Origin: Oscillospiraceae bacterium
GTDB lineage: Bacteria > Bacillota > Clostridia > Oscillospirales > UBA929
Reading direction: 5' to 3'
Length of the DNA stretch: 46,807 nt
NCBI GenBank assembly: GCA_009777255.1
Contig: WRMG01000007.1
Span: forward strand, 1 to 46,807
Below, in pieces: positions 1 through 6,994 of this stretch. The notes under the pieces were generated by a model, which was not told where the DNA came from, searched no databases, and saw nothing but the letters and a program-made list of their open reading frames with translations. A program made the translations under genes and the position numbers. The stretch's first letter is position 1. Every line of letters starts with the position of its first letter.

Positions 1-85
1 TTATGCCCGTAATGCCGGCCGCGGGCGCGCCTGTTTCAGAGATCAGGTCGAGCGTCCACTCGCCGTTTAACAGGGTTTTTGTCAT
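1..85 (-). CDS. N-terminus of a possible glycoside hydrolase family 2 enzyme (clipped)
   Basis: Only the first 28 codons are inside the window; the gene runs off the left edge. The start ATG has a strong ribosome site (GGAGGTGG) a few bases upstream. The peptide begins MTKTLLNGEWTL. The L-N-G-x-W-x-L pattern right at the N-terminus is typical of the sugar-binding domain of GH2 beta-mannosidases and beta-galactosidases. That is the whole basis for the family call, so it is tentative. The gene is divergent from the mini-RNase III gene. Confidence 0.4.
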   Translation of the reverse strand, partial: MTKTLLNGEWTLDLISETGAPAAGITGI

Positions 86-155
86 GTTGCCACCTCCTGC
101 GTACTATTGTAAATGAAGGCGGCGGAAAACGCAATAGCGCGTGGGGAAGTTTTTC

Positions 156-217
156 TTGTAATAAATCAGCGGCTATGGTATCATATCCCCAAAACCGCAA
201 ATGATCGGGGTATGATA
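156..217 (+). promoter_or_regulatory. Promoter of mini-RNase III with palindrome on the -10
   Basis: TTGTAA (156-161), a 17-base spacer and TATCAT (179-184) form a sigma-A promoter. An inverted repeat begins at the -10 itself: TATCATATCCCC (179-190) against GGGGTATGATA (207-217), with a one-base bulge. Transcription would start near 191, so the left arm is not transcribed. A DNA operator is therefore more likely than an RNA hairpin. The right arm contains the GGGG ribosome site and the first base of the ATG at 217. Confidence 0.55.
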
Positions 218-615
218 TGTTGTTTCCCAAAATGTCCGAACAGGATATAAACCGGATGAGCGTGCTGGCGCTGGCGCAGGTCGGCGACGCGGTGTACGAG
301 CTGATGGCGCGTACGGCGTTGTGCCTGTCACAGCCCACGGCGAAAAAGCTGCACAAGGCGCGCGTCGAGATGGTAAACGCCGCGGCGCAGAGCAGGGCCG
401 CCCAGACGCTTATGCCGCTCTTAACGGACGCGGAGATGAGCGTGTTCAAGCGCGGGCGCAACGCGGACGCCGGCAATATCCCCAGTGCCGCGACACGCGG
501 GGAGTATATGGCGGCGACGGGGCTTGAGGCCTTGTGGGGCTATTTATACCTGTCCGGTCAGACAGGGAGATTATCGGAATTATTCGAGGCGGTGACACAT
601 GAAAAAGACGGTTGA
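217..615 (+). CDS. mrnC: Mini-ribonuclease III (MrnC)
   Basis: This is a 132-residue stand-alone RNase III catalytic domain without a double-stranded RNA-binding domain, the usual size of MrnC. In Firmicutes MrnC matures 23S rRNA precursor ends. The N-terminus carries the family pattern L-A-x-V-G-D-A-V-Y-E around residues 19-28, which includes an acidic metal-binding residue. R-G-R-N-A-D follows near residues 79-84. The ATG at 217 is chosen because CGGGG lies six bases upstream; an internal ATG at 232 is the alternative. The gene overlaps the following yitT gene by 17 bases, so the two are probably cotranscribed. It is often found beside cysS or trmH genes, which are not visible here. Confidence 0.9.
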   Translation: MLFPKMSEQDINRMSVLALAQVGDAVYELMARTALCLSQPTAKKLHKARVEMVNAAAQSRAAQTLMPLLTDAEMSVFKRGRNADAGNIPSAATRGEYMAATGLEALWGYLYLSGQTGRLSELFEAVTHEKDG

Positions 616-1450
616 TTACGCGCTGAGTATATTTTTTATTACCGTCGGCGCGGGTATTTACGCGTTCAGCGTGGCGGCGTTCATACGCCCGATAAACGCG
701 CCGCTGGGCGGGGTTTCGGGTGTGGCGCAGATGGTCGGCCACATTAGCGGCTGGCCGATGGGTATGCTTATAATCATATTCAACATCCCGATTTTTCTGA
801 TCAGCTGGCGCGGGCTGGGCCTGCGTTTCGTCGTCGGTTCGCTGTACGGGATGGCGCTGTCGTCGGTGCTTATCGACGTTTTTCAGGGGCGCATACAGCC
901 GCTGACCGATAATCCGCTGCTCTCGGCGCTGTACGGCGGCGTGCTGTACGGCGCGGGCCTCGCGCTGGTATATCTGCGCGGCGCGACGACGGGCGGGCTG
1001 GACATCGTGGTAAAAATGGTTCAGCGGCGCGTGGGGCATATTTCTATAGGGCGGCTGACGCTTATTATAAACGTGGTGATTATAATGATAGCGGCGCTGG
1101 TGTTCCAAAGCATAGAGTCGGCGCTGTTCGCGCTGGTCGTCCAGTATGTCGGCTCGTCGGTGATGGACGCGATTCTGCACGGCGTTGACAACGCGAGCAT
1201 GGCGCTGATCATAACGTCGGATCCGAAAAAGCTGTCGGATATGATAACTGCGGATATGAAACGCGGCGTTACGGGGCTTGCGGGCAAAGGCATGTACACG
1301 GACGCCGAAAGGACCGTGCTGATGGTCGCTATACGCCGCCATGAGATTGGGGAGCTGAAGAAGCTGGTAAACAGTCAGGACGACTCTGCGTTCGTTATAA
1401 TGCTGAACGTAAACGAGGTGCTGGGCAAAGGGTTTAAGCATATAGGATAA
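599..1450 (+). CDS. YitT family membrane protein (DUF161 plus DUF2179)
   Basis: This 283-residue protein begins with about five hydrophobic segments rich in Gly and small residues (residues ~8-190), the YitT/DUF161 membrane region. It ends in a soluble domain of about 80 residues (~200-283) typical of DUF2179, with the pattern G-x-x-T-x-L near K-R-G-V-T-G-L. The family is widespread in Firmicutes, and its substrate is not established. The start overlaps the end of mrnC in another frame, which fits translational coupling. Downstream lies only a short hairpin (GCGGATT-TTT-AATCCGC at 1470-1486) without a T-run. Confidence 0.85.
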   Translation: MKKTVDYALSIFFITVGAGIYAFSVAAFIRPINAPLGGVSGVAQMVGHISGWPMGMLIIIFNIPIFLISWRGLGLRFVVGSLYGMALSSVLIDVFQGRIQPLTDNPLLSALYGGVLYGAGLALVYLRGATTGGLDIVVKMVQRRVGHISIGRLTLIINVVIIMIAALVFQSIESALFALVVQYVGSSVMDAILHGVDNASMALIITSDPKKLSDMITADMKRGVTGLAGKGMYTDAERTVLMVAIRRHEIGELKKLVNSQDDSAFVIMLNVNEVLGKGFKHIG

Positions 1451-1469
1451 CGCGGGGCATATGTAGGAG

Positions 1470-1486
1470 CGGATTTTTAATCCGCC
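1470..1486. repeat. Small hairpin repeat GCGGATT/AATCCGC
   Basis: A perfect 7-base stem with a TTT loop sits 20 bases after yitT, inside the string GTAGGAGCGGATTTTTAATC. Its GTAGG(A/G)GCG beginning resembles the left end of the three repeats at 42542-42849, so it may be a degenerate solo copy of a dispersed palindromic repeat. It lacks a following T-run and is a poor terminator candidate. Confidence 0.4.
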
Positions 1487-1498
1487 CGATGAGTACGG

Positions 1499-1606
1499 TT
1501 ATCTGGCTGTGTTGTCGTTATTTTTCATATCGCCCCGGTTATTGTTCGCGTTCGGGTTGCCGTTGTTATTGCTCGTGCCCTGGGGTTTCTTTTTGTCCTT
1601 AGCCAC
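1499..1606 (-). CDS. Small Asn-rich hydrophilic peptide, 35 residues
   Basis: This ORF is too short for the ORF track. A GTG start at 1606-1604 is preceded by GAGGTGAT with good spacing and opens 35 codons ending in TAA. The product starts VAKDKKKPQGTSNNN and continues with Asn, Gly and charged residues; about one third of it is Asn, and it has no hydrophobic segment. Its function is unknown. The highly polar, basic composition recalls small spore-core peptides of Firmicutes, but that is only a resemblance. It lies between convergent yitT and divergent hppA. The clear ribosome site and the biased but non-repetitive codons are the case for it being real. Confidence 0.5.
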   Translation of the reverse strand: MAKDKKKPQGTSNNNGNPNANNNRGDMKNNDNTAR

Positions 1607-1690
1607 AACTATCACCTCACTCTCAAACGGTTACTGTTATTTTGGTCAAATATAACAGCGATTATACATAAAAATATCAAGAATAATATA

Positions 1691-1758
1691 TGGACAAACC
1701 GTCCGTGTTCCTGTATAATATCCTTGCTGGGAAAATTTCCCAGAAAGGATATTTTTTT
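1691..1758 (+). promoter_or_regulatory. hppA promoter with long palindrome over the -10 and start site
   Basis: TGGACA (1691-1696), a 17-base spacer and a perfect TATAAT (1714-1719) form a strong promoter. An almost perfect palindrome runs from 1718 to 1752. Its outer arms are ATATCCTT/AAGGATAT and its inner arms CTGGGAAA/TTTCCCAG, with one mismatch pair, and seven T residues follow. Transcription should start near 1726, inside the palindrome, so only the inner arms would be in the RNA. It could be an operator, or the inner hairpin could act as a weak attenuator. Confidence 0.6.
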
Positions 1759-1772
1759 AAGGGGGTTACACA

Positions 1773-3875
1773 ATGGAGGATACATTATTTTTCCTTGCGC
1801 CGGCGGGTTCGTGCGCCGCGCTTATTTTCGCTTACTTAATGGCACGGCGCGTTATGGCCGCCGAGCCGGGGACGGATGAGATGCGGCGCATATCGGACGC
1901 CGTTTCAAAGGGCGCTTCGGCGTATCTTAAACGCCAGTATACGGGCGTGGGGCTCTTTTTCGCCGTCATGTTCGTCATACTGTCTTTCATGTCGGCTTTC
2001 AGGCTGCTGACTCCGTTTGTGCCGTTCGCTTTTGTATCGGGCGGGTTCTTTTCGGGGCTGGCGGGCTTTATCGGCATGAAGGTCGCAACGCTTGCCAACA
2101 CGCGCACGGCCAACGGCGCGCGGCAGAGCCTGAACCGCGGCCTGAAGGTGGCGTTCTCGGCGGGCGCGGTCATGGGCTTTACGGTCGTCGGGCTGGGACT
2201 GCTTGACTTGTCGGTGTGGTTTATACTGCTGAAATATGTGTTCTATTCACATCTTAGCGGCGACGCGCAGGTCACGGAAATAGCGTACGCTATGCTGACA
2301 TTCGGCATGGGGGCGTCGAGTATGGCGCTGTTTGCCCGCGTGGGCGGCGGAATATTCACAAAGGCGGCGGATGTGGGCGCCGATCTCGTCGGCAAGATCG
2401 AGGCTGGCATACCCGAGGACGACCCGCGCAACCCCGCCGTCATCGCCGACAACGTGGGCGACAACGTGGGCGACGTCGCGGGAATGGGCGCCGACCTATA
2501 CGAGTCGTATGTCGGCTCGATTGTGGCGACGCTGGCGCTGGCGGCCGCCGCGGGTTACGGCATGGGTGGGGCCGTCGTCCCGCTTGTCATGGCGGCGCTG
2601 GGCGTCGCGGCGTCGGTGATCGGCACGTTTTTTGTGCGCACGGGCGAGGATGAAAAGTCGCTCTTAAAGGCGCTGCGCTCGGGGACCGCCGTATCGTCGC
2701 TTATTGTCGCCGCGGGCGCGTTTCCGGTGGTGTACTACTGCCTCGGCTGCGCAGAGAACCCCGAGCGCGCGGGCGTGTATATTGCGGTATTGTCAGGGCT
2801 GTTCGCCGGCGTGCTGATAGGGTCGGTCACGGAATATTTTACCTCGGATACATATAAGCCCACGCGGGAGCTGGCCGGCAGTACGAAAACCGGACCGGCG
2901 ACCGTGGTAATAAGCGGCCTGTCGCTGGGCATGAAATCGACGCTGTATCCGGTTCTGATCGTGTCGGCGTCGGTGCTGGTCAGCTATTTCGCCTCCGGTG
3001 GCGCGTCGGACTTTCAGGCGGGCCTGTACGGAGTGGGCATATCGGCGGTGGGGATGCTGTCAACCCTTGGCGTCACGCTGGCCGCCGATGCTTACGGGCC
3101 GATAGCCGACAACGCGGGCGGCATCGCGCACATGGCGGGGCTGGATCCCGTCGTCCGGCGGCGCACGGACGCGCTGGATTCGCTGGGCAATACCACCGCC
3201 GCGACGGGCAAGGGCTTTGCCATAGGCTCGGCGGCGCTGACCGCGCTGGCGCTTATCGTGGCGTATATAGACGAGGTTAAGCTGCTGAAGCCGGATTTTA
3301 AGTTCAATCTGGAGCTGACCAATCCCAACGTATTGATCGGGCTGTTTATCGGCGGGATGCTGCCGTTTCTGTTCGCCGCGTTCACGATGAGCGCCGTCGG
3401 GCGCGCGGCGGGCAGCGTCGTCGTCGAGGTGCGCCGCCAGTTTAAGGAGATAACGGGGCTGATGGAGGGCAAGGCCGAGCCGGATTACGCCCGCTGCGTC
3501 GATCTCTGCACGCGGGCGGCGCAGAGGGAGATGGCGCTGCCCGCGCTGCTGGCGATAGCCGTGCCCGTGCTGACGGGGCTGGCGCTGGGCGTGAACGGCG
3601 TCGCGGGTCTGCTGGCCGGCGCGACGGTAACGGGTTTTCTGCTGGCGGTCATGATGGCAAATTCGGGCGGCGCGTGGGACAACGCGAAGAAATACGTGGA
3701 AAGCGGACAGCTGGGCGGGCGCGGCTCCGACGCGCACAAGGCCGCCGTCGTGGGCGACACCGTGGGCGACCCGTTTAAGGATACGGCGGGGCCTTCGATC
3801 AACATACTGATAAAGCTGGTCAGTATGGTTAGTATTGTGTTCGCGGGGCTGATAATCAGGTTTTCATTGTTTTGA
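1773..3875 (+). CDS. hppA: Membrane-bound ion-pumping pyrophosphatase (HppA)
   Basis: This 700-residue polytopic membrane protein couples pyrophosphate hydrolysis to H+ or Na+ export. The substrate-binding signatures are visible: DVGADLVGKIEAGIPEDDPR, the Asp-rich stretch DNVGDNVGDVAGMGADLYES, and near the C-terminus GDTVGDPFKDTAGPS. The motif GNTTAATGKG has Ala rather than Lys at the position that separates K+-dependent from K+-independent enzymes, so this should be a K+-dependent type. The ion pumped cannot be told by eye. Length is normal for the family. The start ATG follows AAGGGGGTT. The gene stands alone behind its own promoter. Confidence 0.95.
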   Translation: MEDTLFFLAPAGSCAALIFAYLMARRVMAAEPGTDEMRRISDAVSKGASAYLKRQYTGVGLFFAVMFVILSFMSAFRLLTPFVPFAFVSGGFFSGLAGFIGMKVATLANTRTANGARQSLNRGLKVAFSAGAVMGFTVVGLGLLDLSVWFILLKYVFYSHLSGDAQVTEIAYAMLTFGMGASSMALFARVGGGIFTKAADVGADLVGKIEAGIPEDDPRNPAVIADNVGDNVGDVAGMGADLYESYVGSIVATLALAAAAGYGMGGAVVPLVMAALGVAASVIGTFFVRTGEDEKSLLKALRSGTAVSSLIVAAGAFPVVYYCLGCAENPERAGVYIAVLSGLFAGVLIGSVTEYFTSDTYKPTRELAGSTKTGPATVVISGLSLGMKSTLYPVLIVSASVLVSYFASGGASDFQAGLYGVGISAVGMLSTLGVTLAADAYGPIADNAGGIAHMAGLDPVVRRRTDALDSLGNTTAATGKGFAIGSAALTALALIVAYIDEVKLLKPDFKFNLELTNPNVLIGLFIGGMLPFLFAAFTMSAVGRAAGSVVVEVRRQFKEITGLMEGKAEPDYARCVDLCTRAAQREMALPALLAIAVPVLTGLALGVNGVAGLLAGATVTGFLLAVMMANSGGAWDNAKKYVESGQLGGRGSDAHKAAVVGDTVGDPFKDTAGPSINILIKLVSMVSIVFAGLIIRFSLF

Positions 3876-3896
3876 GGAGCGGTGATGAAATATGTG

Positions 3897-3925
3897 TTGT
3901 AAAAGTATGAGCATTGTGTTATAAT
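3897..3925 (+). promoter_or_regulatory. Promoter of the dinJ/yafQ pair
   Basis: TTGTAA (3897-3902), a 17-base spacer and TATAAT (3920-3925) lie directly after hppA. The antitoxin ribosome site GAGGTGAT follows. Confidence 0.6.
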
Positions 3926-3943
3926 AATTTTGAGGTGATTGCC

Positions 3944-4231
3944 ATGTCAAGATCGGCGATATTAAATCTGAGGATTGAGCCGGAAATAAAAGCGGAGGCC
4001 GAAGACCTTTTCGGTGATTTCGGATTGACCGTAACCGATGCCGTAAATGTGTTTTTGCGGCAGTCTATCATGCGTGGCGGGTTTCCGTTTGAGATTGTGC
4101 GCTATAAGCCGAATGCCGTTACGCGGGCGGCTATAGAGGAAGCGGAACGGTTATTGCATGATCCAAACGCTAAATCGTTTTCAAGCATGGACGAATTACG
4201 GGCCGACTTGTTGTCCGATGAGGAAGACTAG
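3944..4231 (+). CDS. RelB/DinJ family antitoxin
   Basis: This is a 95-residue antitoxin of a type II pair. Residues ~1-50 give a ribbon-helix-helix DNA-binding domain (MSRSAILNLRIEPEIKAEAE, then L-T-V-T-D-A-V-N-V-F-L) of the DinJ/RelB kind. The acidic C-terminal part should wrap the toxin. The ORF track start at 3914 is rejected: the ATG at 3944 has GAGGTGATTGCC in front and matches the family start. The toxin gene begins 3 bases after the stop. By family habit, the antitoxin represses its own promoter and the complex represses more strongly. Confidence 0.9.
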   Translation: MSRSAILNLRIEPEIKAEAEDLFGDFGLTVTDAVNVFLRQSIMRGGFPFEIVRYKPNAVTRAAIEEAERLLHDPNAKSFSSMDELRADLLSDEED

Positions 4232-4233
4232 AT

Positions 4234-4509
4234 ATGAAGTACCGCATACGGCGCACTTCGCAATTCAAGAAAGACTATAAGCGCGCGATAAAGCGCGGAC
4301 TGGCAATCGGCAAACTTGATAAAGCGGTTGAACTGCTGGCCCAAGACGGCTTCTTGCCGCCGGAATACAACGACCACCCTCTTGTCGGAGATAAAAAGGG
4401 GCTGCGCGAGTGCCACATACAGCCGGATTGGCTGCTGGTATATGAGATAGATCACGGGATACTTGTCTTGGTTTTAACTTCAACCGGAACACATTCGGAT
4501 TTGTTTTAG
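4234..4509 (+). CDS. YafQ family mRNA interferase toxin
   Basis: This 91-residue toxin follows the DinJ-like antitoxin. YafQ cuts mRNA on translating ribosomes. Every residue known to matter in E. coli YafQ can be matched: His in NDHPL (H48), His in ECHI (H61), Asp-Trp in PDW (D65, W66), and His and Phe in GTHSDLF (H87, F91). The protein therefore looks intact and probably active. A terminator with an 11-base T-rich tail lies downstream at 4577-4607, which closes the two-gene operon. Confidence 0.92.
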   Translation: MKYRIRRTSQFKKDYKRAIKRGLAIGKLDKAVELLAQDGFLPPEYNDHPLVGDKKGLRECHIQPDWLLVYEIDHGILVLVLTSTGTHSDLF

Positions 4510-4576
4510 CTGACGGCGGTTGTTTTCTGCGGCGCTGTGCCGCCGACGGTCGCGCGGTCCGATGATTTCCGGCGCG

Positions 4577-4607
4577 GGCAATTGTGCGGCATTGCCTTTA
4601 TTTTTTT
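4577..4607 (+). terminator. Terminator after the dinJ/yafQ pair
   Basis: GGCAAT (4577-4582) pairs with ATTGCC (4591-4596), followed by TTTATTTTTTT. The stem is short but the T-tract is long. Confidence 0.6.
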
Positions 4608-4608
4608 G

Positions 4609-4637
4609 TTGAATTATATATAACCCTGTGCTATAAT
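4609..4637 (+). promoter_or_regulatory. Promoter for the PpiC-MoxR-DUF58-transglutaminase block
   Basis: TTGAAT (4609-4614), a 17-base spacer and TATAAT (4632-4637). It is the only clear promoter before the five genes from 4704 to 11456. Confidence 0.6.
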
Positions 4638-4703
4638 TAACTTTGTATAATATTATTAAAGCGTATGATGTTTTTATTTTACATATATTAAAGGCGGTTC
4701 GAC

Positions 4704-6047
4704 ATGAAAAAAATCATCCTCATGGCTTTAGTGCTTCTGACATTGGCCGCGTGCGCGACCGACGGCGTCACGGACGGCGGCGATTTGCCGCCGCAGCCGG
4801 ACGTTCATGCTACTCCGCGGCCCCTGCCGGATCAGGACGGCGATATTGTCGCCATGCGTATCGGCGACGTTGAGATTACGTCCAATGAATACCGTTACCA
4901 TTACTACTCCGCGGCGCAGTCGTTTATCAGCTACTACGGCTCGTTCATCGGCATTGATCCAAGCCAGCCCTTTGAAGAACAGTATATAGATGATAAAATG
5001 ACATGGGCTGACTTCTTTGCCGATCAGGCGGCGGAGGGCGTCCGCAACACGGTTCTGCTCAGCGAGCAGGCGAGAATGATGGGGATGACGCTGGACGAGA
5101 ACTTTGAGAGCCAGATAACGGAGCGTATTGAGGATTTGAAGGATTACTGCGCGGCGAACGGCTTGACTCTCGAGCAGATGCTGAGGGAGTGGTACGGCGG
5201 TAATATGGACGAGAGCAAGATGCGGGCCATAATGGAGCGCACATATCTCGGATACCAGTTTGAGATGTACAAGCGCGACAGCGTGGATGTAAGCGACGAT
5301 GTCCTTCAGGCGTACTACGATCAGAACGCCGCCGAGTTCGACGTGACGGATTATCTGAGCTATATGTTTGAAACGCGGGAAGAGGCTGACGCCTGTCTGG
5401 CGGCGATAACGGACAGACAGTCTTTTTATAACTATATCGCGGCCAATTTTGAGGACGACATGGATAACTATCTGGTCGTAAGCGAGGGCAACACCGGCGA
5501 CGAGTTCTCGGACTGGCTGTTCGACGGCGCGCGGGCCGAGGGCGATACCGCCGTTATCGAGGCGTACGACGTATTTGTTGTGATGTATTTCATCAGGCGC
5601 TACCGGCCGGACGACGAGAGTCTGTCAATCCGCCATGTGCTGATCTCCGGCGGCGAGCTGACGCCGTCAGGGGCGCGCGCCCGCGCGGAGGAGATATACG
5701 ACGAGTGGAAGAGCGGCGACGCCACTGAGGAGACGTTCGCGCTGCTTGCCGGGACTTATTCGGAGGACCCGGGTTCGTCGGGCGGCGGCGGCCTGTACGA
5801 GGACGTGCAGGAGGGGCAGATGGTGCAGGCGTTTAACGACTGGTGCTTTGACCCCGCGCGCAGACCCGGCGACACCGGGCTGGTCGATACCGAGTACGGC
5901 ACGCATATCATGTACTACACCGGAAATGTTTTAAGATGGAAGAATCAGGTGAAAATGATGATAATAGAAAACACTTACGCGGAGTTTTACGAGCCGCTGC
6001 TGGAGCGGTATCAGGTCGAGCATATAGATATGGACGTGTCGAGATAG
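4704..6047 (+). CDS. Peptidyl-prolyl isomerase lipoprotein (PrsA/PpiC type)
   Basis: This 447-residue predicted lipoprotein has signal MKKIILMALVLLTLAAC with lipobox Cys at position 17. It should be anchored on the outer face of the membrane and help secreted proteins fold. The middle is an N-terminal chaperone region of the SurA/PrsA kind. A parvulin (PpiC) domain lies at about residues 305-405, recognisable from SLSIRHVLI, the Gly-rich YSEDPGSSGGGGLY and the ending GLVDTEYGTHIM. It is the first gene of the block that continues with moxR, DUF58 and transglutaminase genes, so it may assist folding of an envelope protein made there. Its signal peptide is strikingly like that of the ApbE lipoprotein at 13576-14589. 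Confidence 0.88.
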   Translation: MKKIILMALVLLTLAACATDGVTDGGDLPPQPDVHATPRPLPDQDGDIVAMRIGDVEITSNEYRYHYYSAAQSFISYYGSFIGIDPSQPFEEQYIDDKMTWADFFADQAAEGVRNTVLLSEQARMMGMTLDENFESQITERIEDLKDYCAANGLTLEQMLREWYGGNMDESKMRAIMERTYLGYQFEMYKRDSVDVSDDVLQAYYDQNAAEFDVTDYLSYMFETREEADACLAAITDRQSFYNYIAANFEDDMDNYLVVSEGNTGDEFSDWLFDGARAEGDTAVIEAYDVFVVMYFIRRYRPDDESLSIRHVLISGGELTPSGARARAEEIYDEWKSGDATEETFALLAGTYSEDPGSSGGGGLYEDVQEGQMVQAFNDWCFDPARRPGDTGLVDTEYGTHIMYYTGNVLRWKNQVKMMIIENTYAEFYEPLLERYQVEHIDMDVSR

Positions 6048-6073
6048 GTAAAACAAGAGGGGAAACGACGGCT

Positions 6074-6994
6074 ATGCGTCAGGTAATCGTGAACATAATC
6101 AATAACGTGGAGAGCGTTATAAGGGGTAAGCGTGAAGCGGTCGAGGCGGTTCTGGCGGTGCTTATATGCGGCGGGCATGTGCTGGTGGAGGACGTGCCGG
6201 GCGTGGGGAAAACGCGCCTTGTCGTCGCGCTGGCAAAGAGCATAAACGCGTCGTGCGGGCGTATACAGTTCACGCCGGACGTGCTGCCGTCAGACGTAAC
6301 GGGGTTTTCCATGTTCAACCCCAAGACGCGGGAGTTTGAGTACCGCCCCGGGGTTATAATGAACGAGTTTTTATTGGGCGACGAGATAAACCGCACGTCG
6401 CCCAAAACGCAGTCCAGCCTTTTGGAGGCGATGGAGGAGCGTCAGGTCACCGTTGACGGCGTGACGTATCCGCTGCCGGAGCTGTTTATGGTCATGGCTA
6501 CACAGAACCCGATCGAGAATACCAGCACCTCGCCGCTGCCGGAGGCGCAGCTCGACAGGTTCCTTATGAAAATCTCCATCGGCTATCCCGATCAGCGGGA
6601 CGAGGTCGAGATAATGTATCACAGCCAGCACGAGCCGGAGGCGCTGAAGCCGATAGCGCAGGTGCGGGATATACTGGAGATGAAGCGCTCGCTGAAGGAC
6701 GTGCATATCAGCCGCCCGCTCGCGGAGTACATAGTGGCGTTCGTGGCGGCGACGCGCGTGCATCCGAACGTGCAGCTCGGCGCGAGCGTGCGCGGGACGC
6801 TGGCGCTCGCCCAGGTGGCAAAGGCCTCGGCGCTGCTGGACGACAGGGGATATATCATACCCGACGACATACACCGCTGGCTGGGCGCCGTGCTGTCGCA
6901 CAGGCTGATATTGAAGCGCGGAGCGGCGCAGCACAGGATTACAAAGGAGCAGGTGCTTGACGAGATTAAGCGGAACCTGACCGTACCGAAATGA
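6074..6994 (+). CDS. MoxR family AAA+ ATPase
   Basis: This 306-residue ATPase of the MoxR/RavA clade acts as a chaperone for assembling or activating partner proteins. It has Walker A GVGKT (residues 43-47), Walker B LLGDEINR, and sensor region ATQNPIE followed by LPEAQLDRFLM. The C-terminal lid ends near LTVPK. The ORF track start at 5936 lies inside the previous gene; the ATG at 6074 has AGAGGGG upstream and gives the normal family start. Its stop overlaps the start of the DUF58 gene in an ATGA. MoxR plus DUF58 plus transglutaminase is a standard bacterial trio. Confidence 0.93.
   Translation: MRQVIVNIINNVESVIRGKREAVEAVLAVLICGGHVLVEDVPGVGKTRLVVALAKSINASCGRIQFTPDVLPSDVTGFSMFNPKTREFEYRPGVIMNEFLLGDEINRTSPKTQSSLLEAMEERQVTVDGVTYPLPELFMVMATQNPIENTSTSPLPEAQLDRFLMKISIGYPDQRDEVEIMYHSQHEPEALKPIAQVRDILEMKRSLKDVHISRPLAEYIVAFVAATRVHPNVQLGASVRGTLALAQVAKASALLDDRGYIIPDDIHRWLGAVLSHRLILKRGAAQHRITKEQVLDEIKRNLTVPK

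Noticed and set aside
446-1441. Long minus-strand ORF (331 residues) opposite mrnC and yitT
   Set aside because: It is very rich in Arg, His and Gln with no family motif, and it mirrors two well-supported genes; a high-GC shadow frame.
3060-3737. Minus-strand ORF of 225 residues opposite hppA
   Set aside because: It shadows the conserved hppA frame, and its composition (Arg/Gln/His) is typical of antisense frames here.
4228-4492. Minus-strand ORFs opposite the YafQ gene
   Set aside because: They shadow a fully motif-supported toxin gene and have no ribosome sites or recognisable domains.
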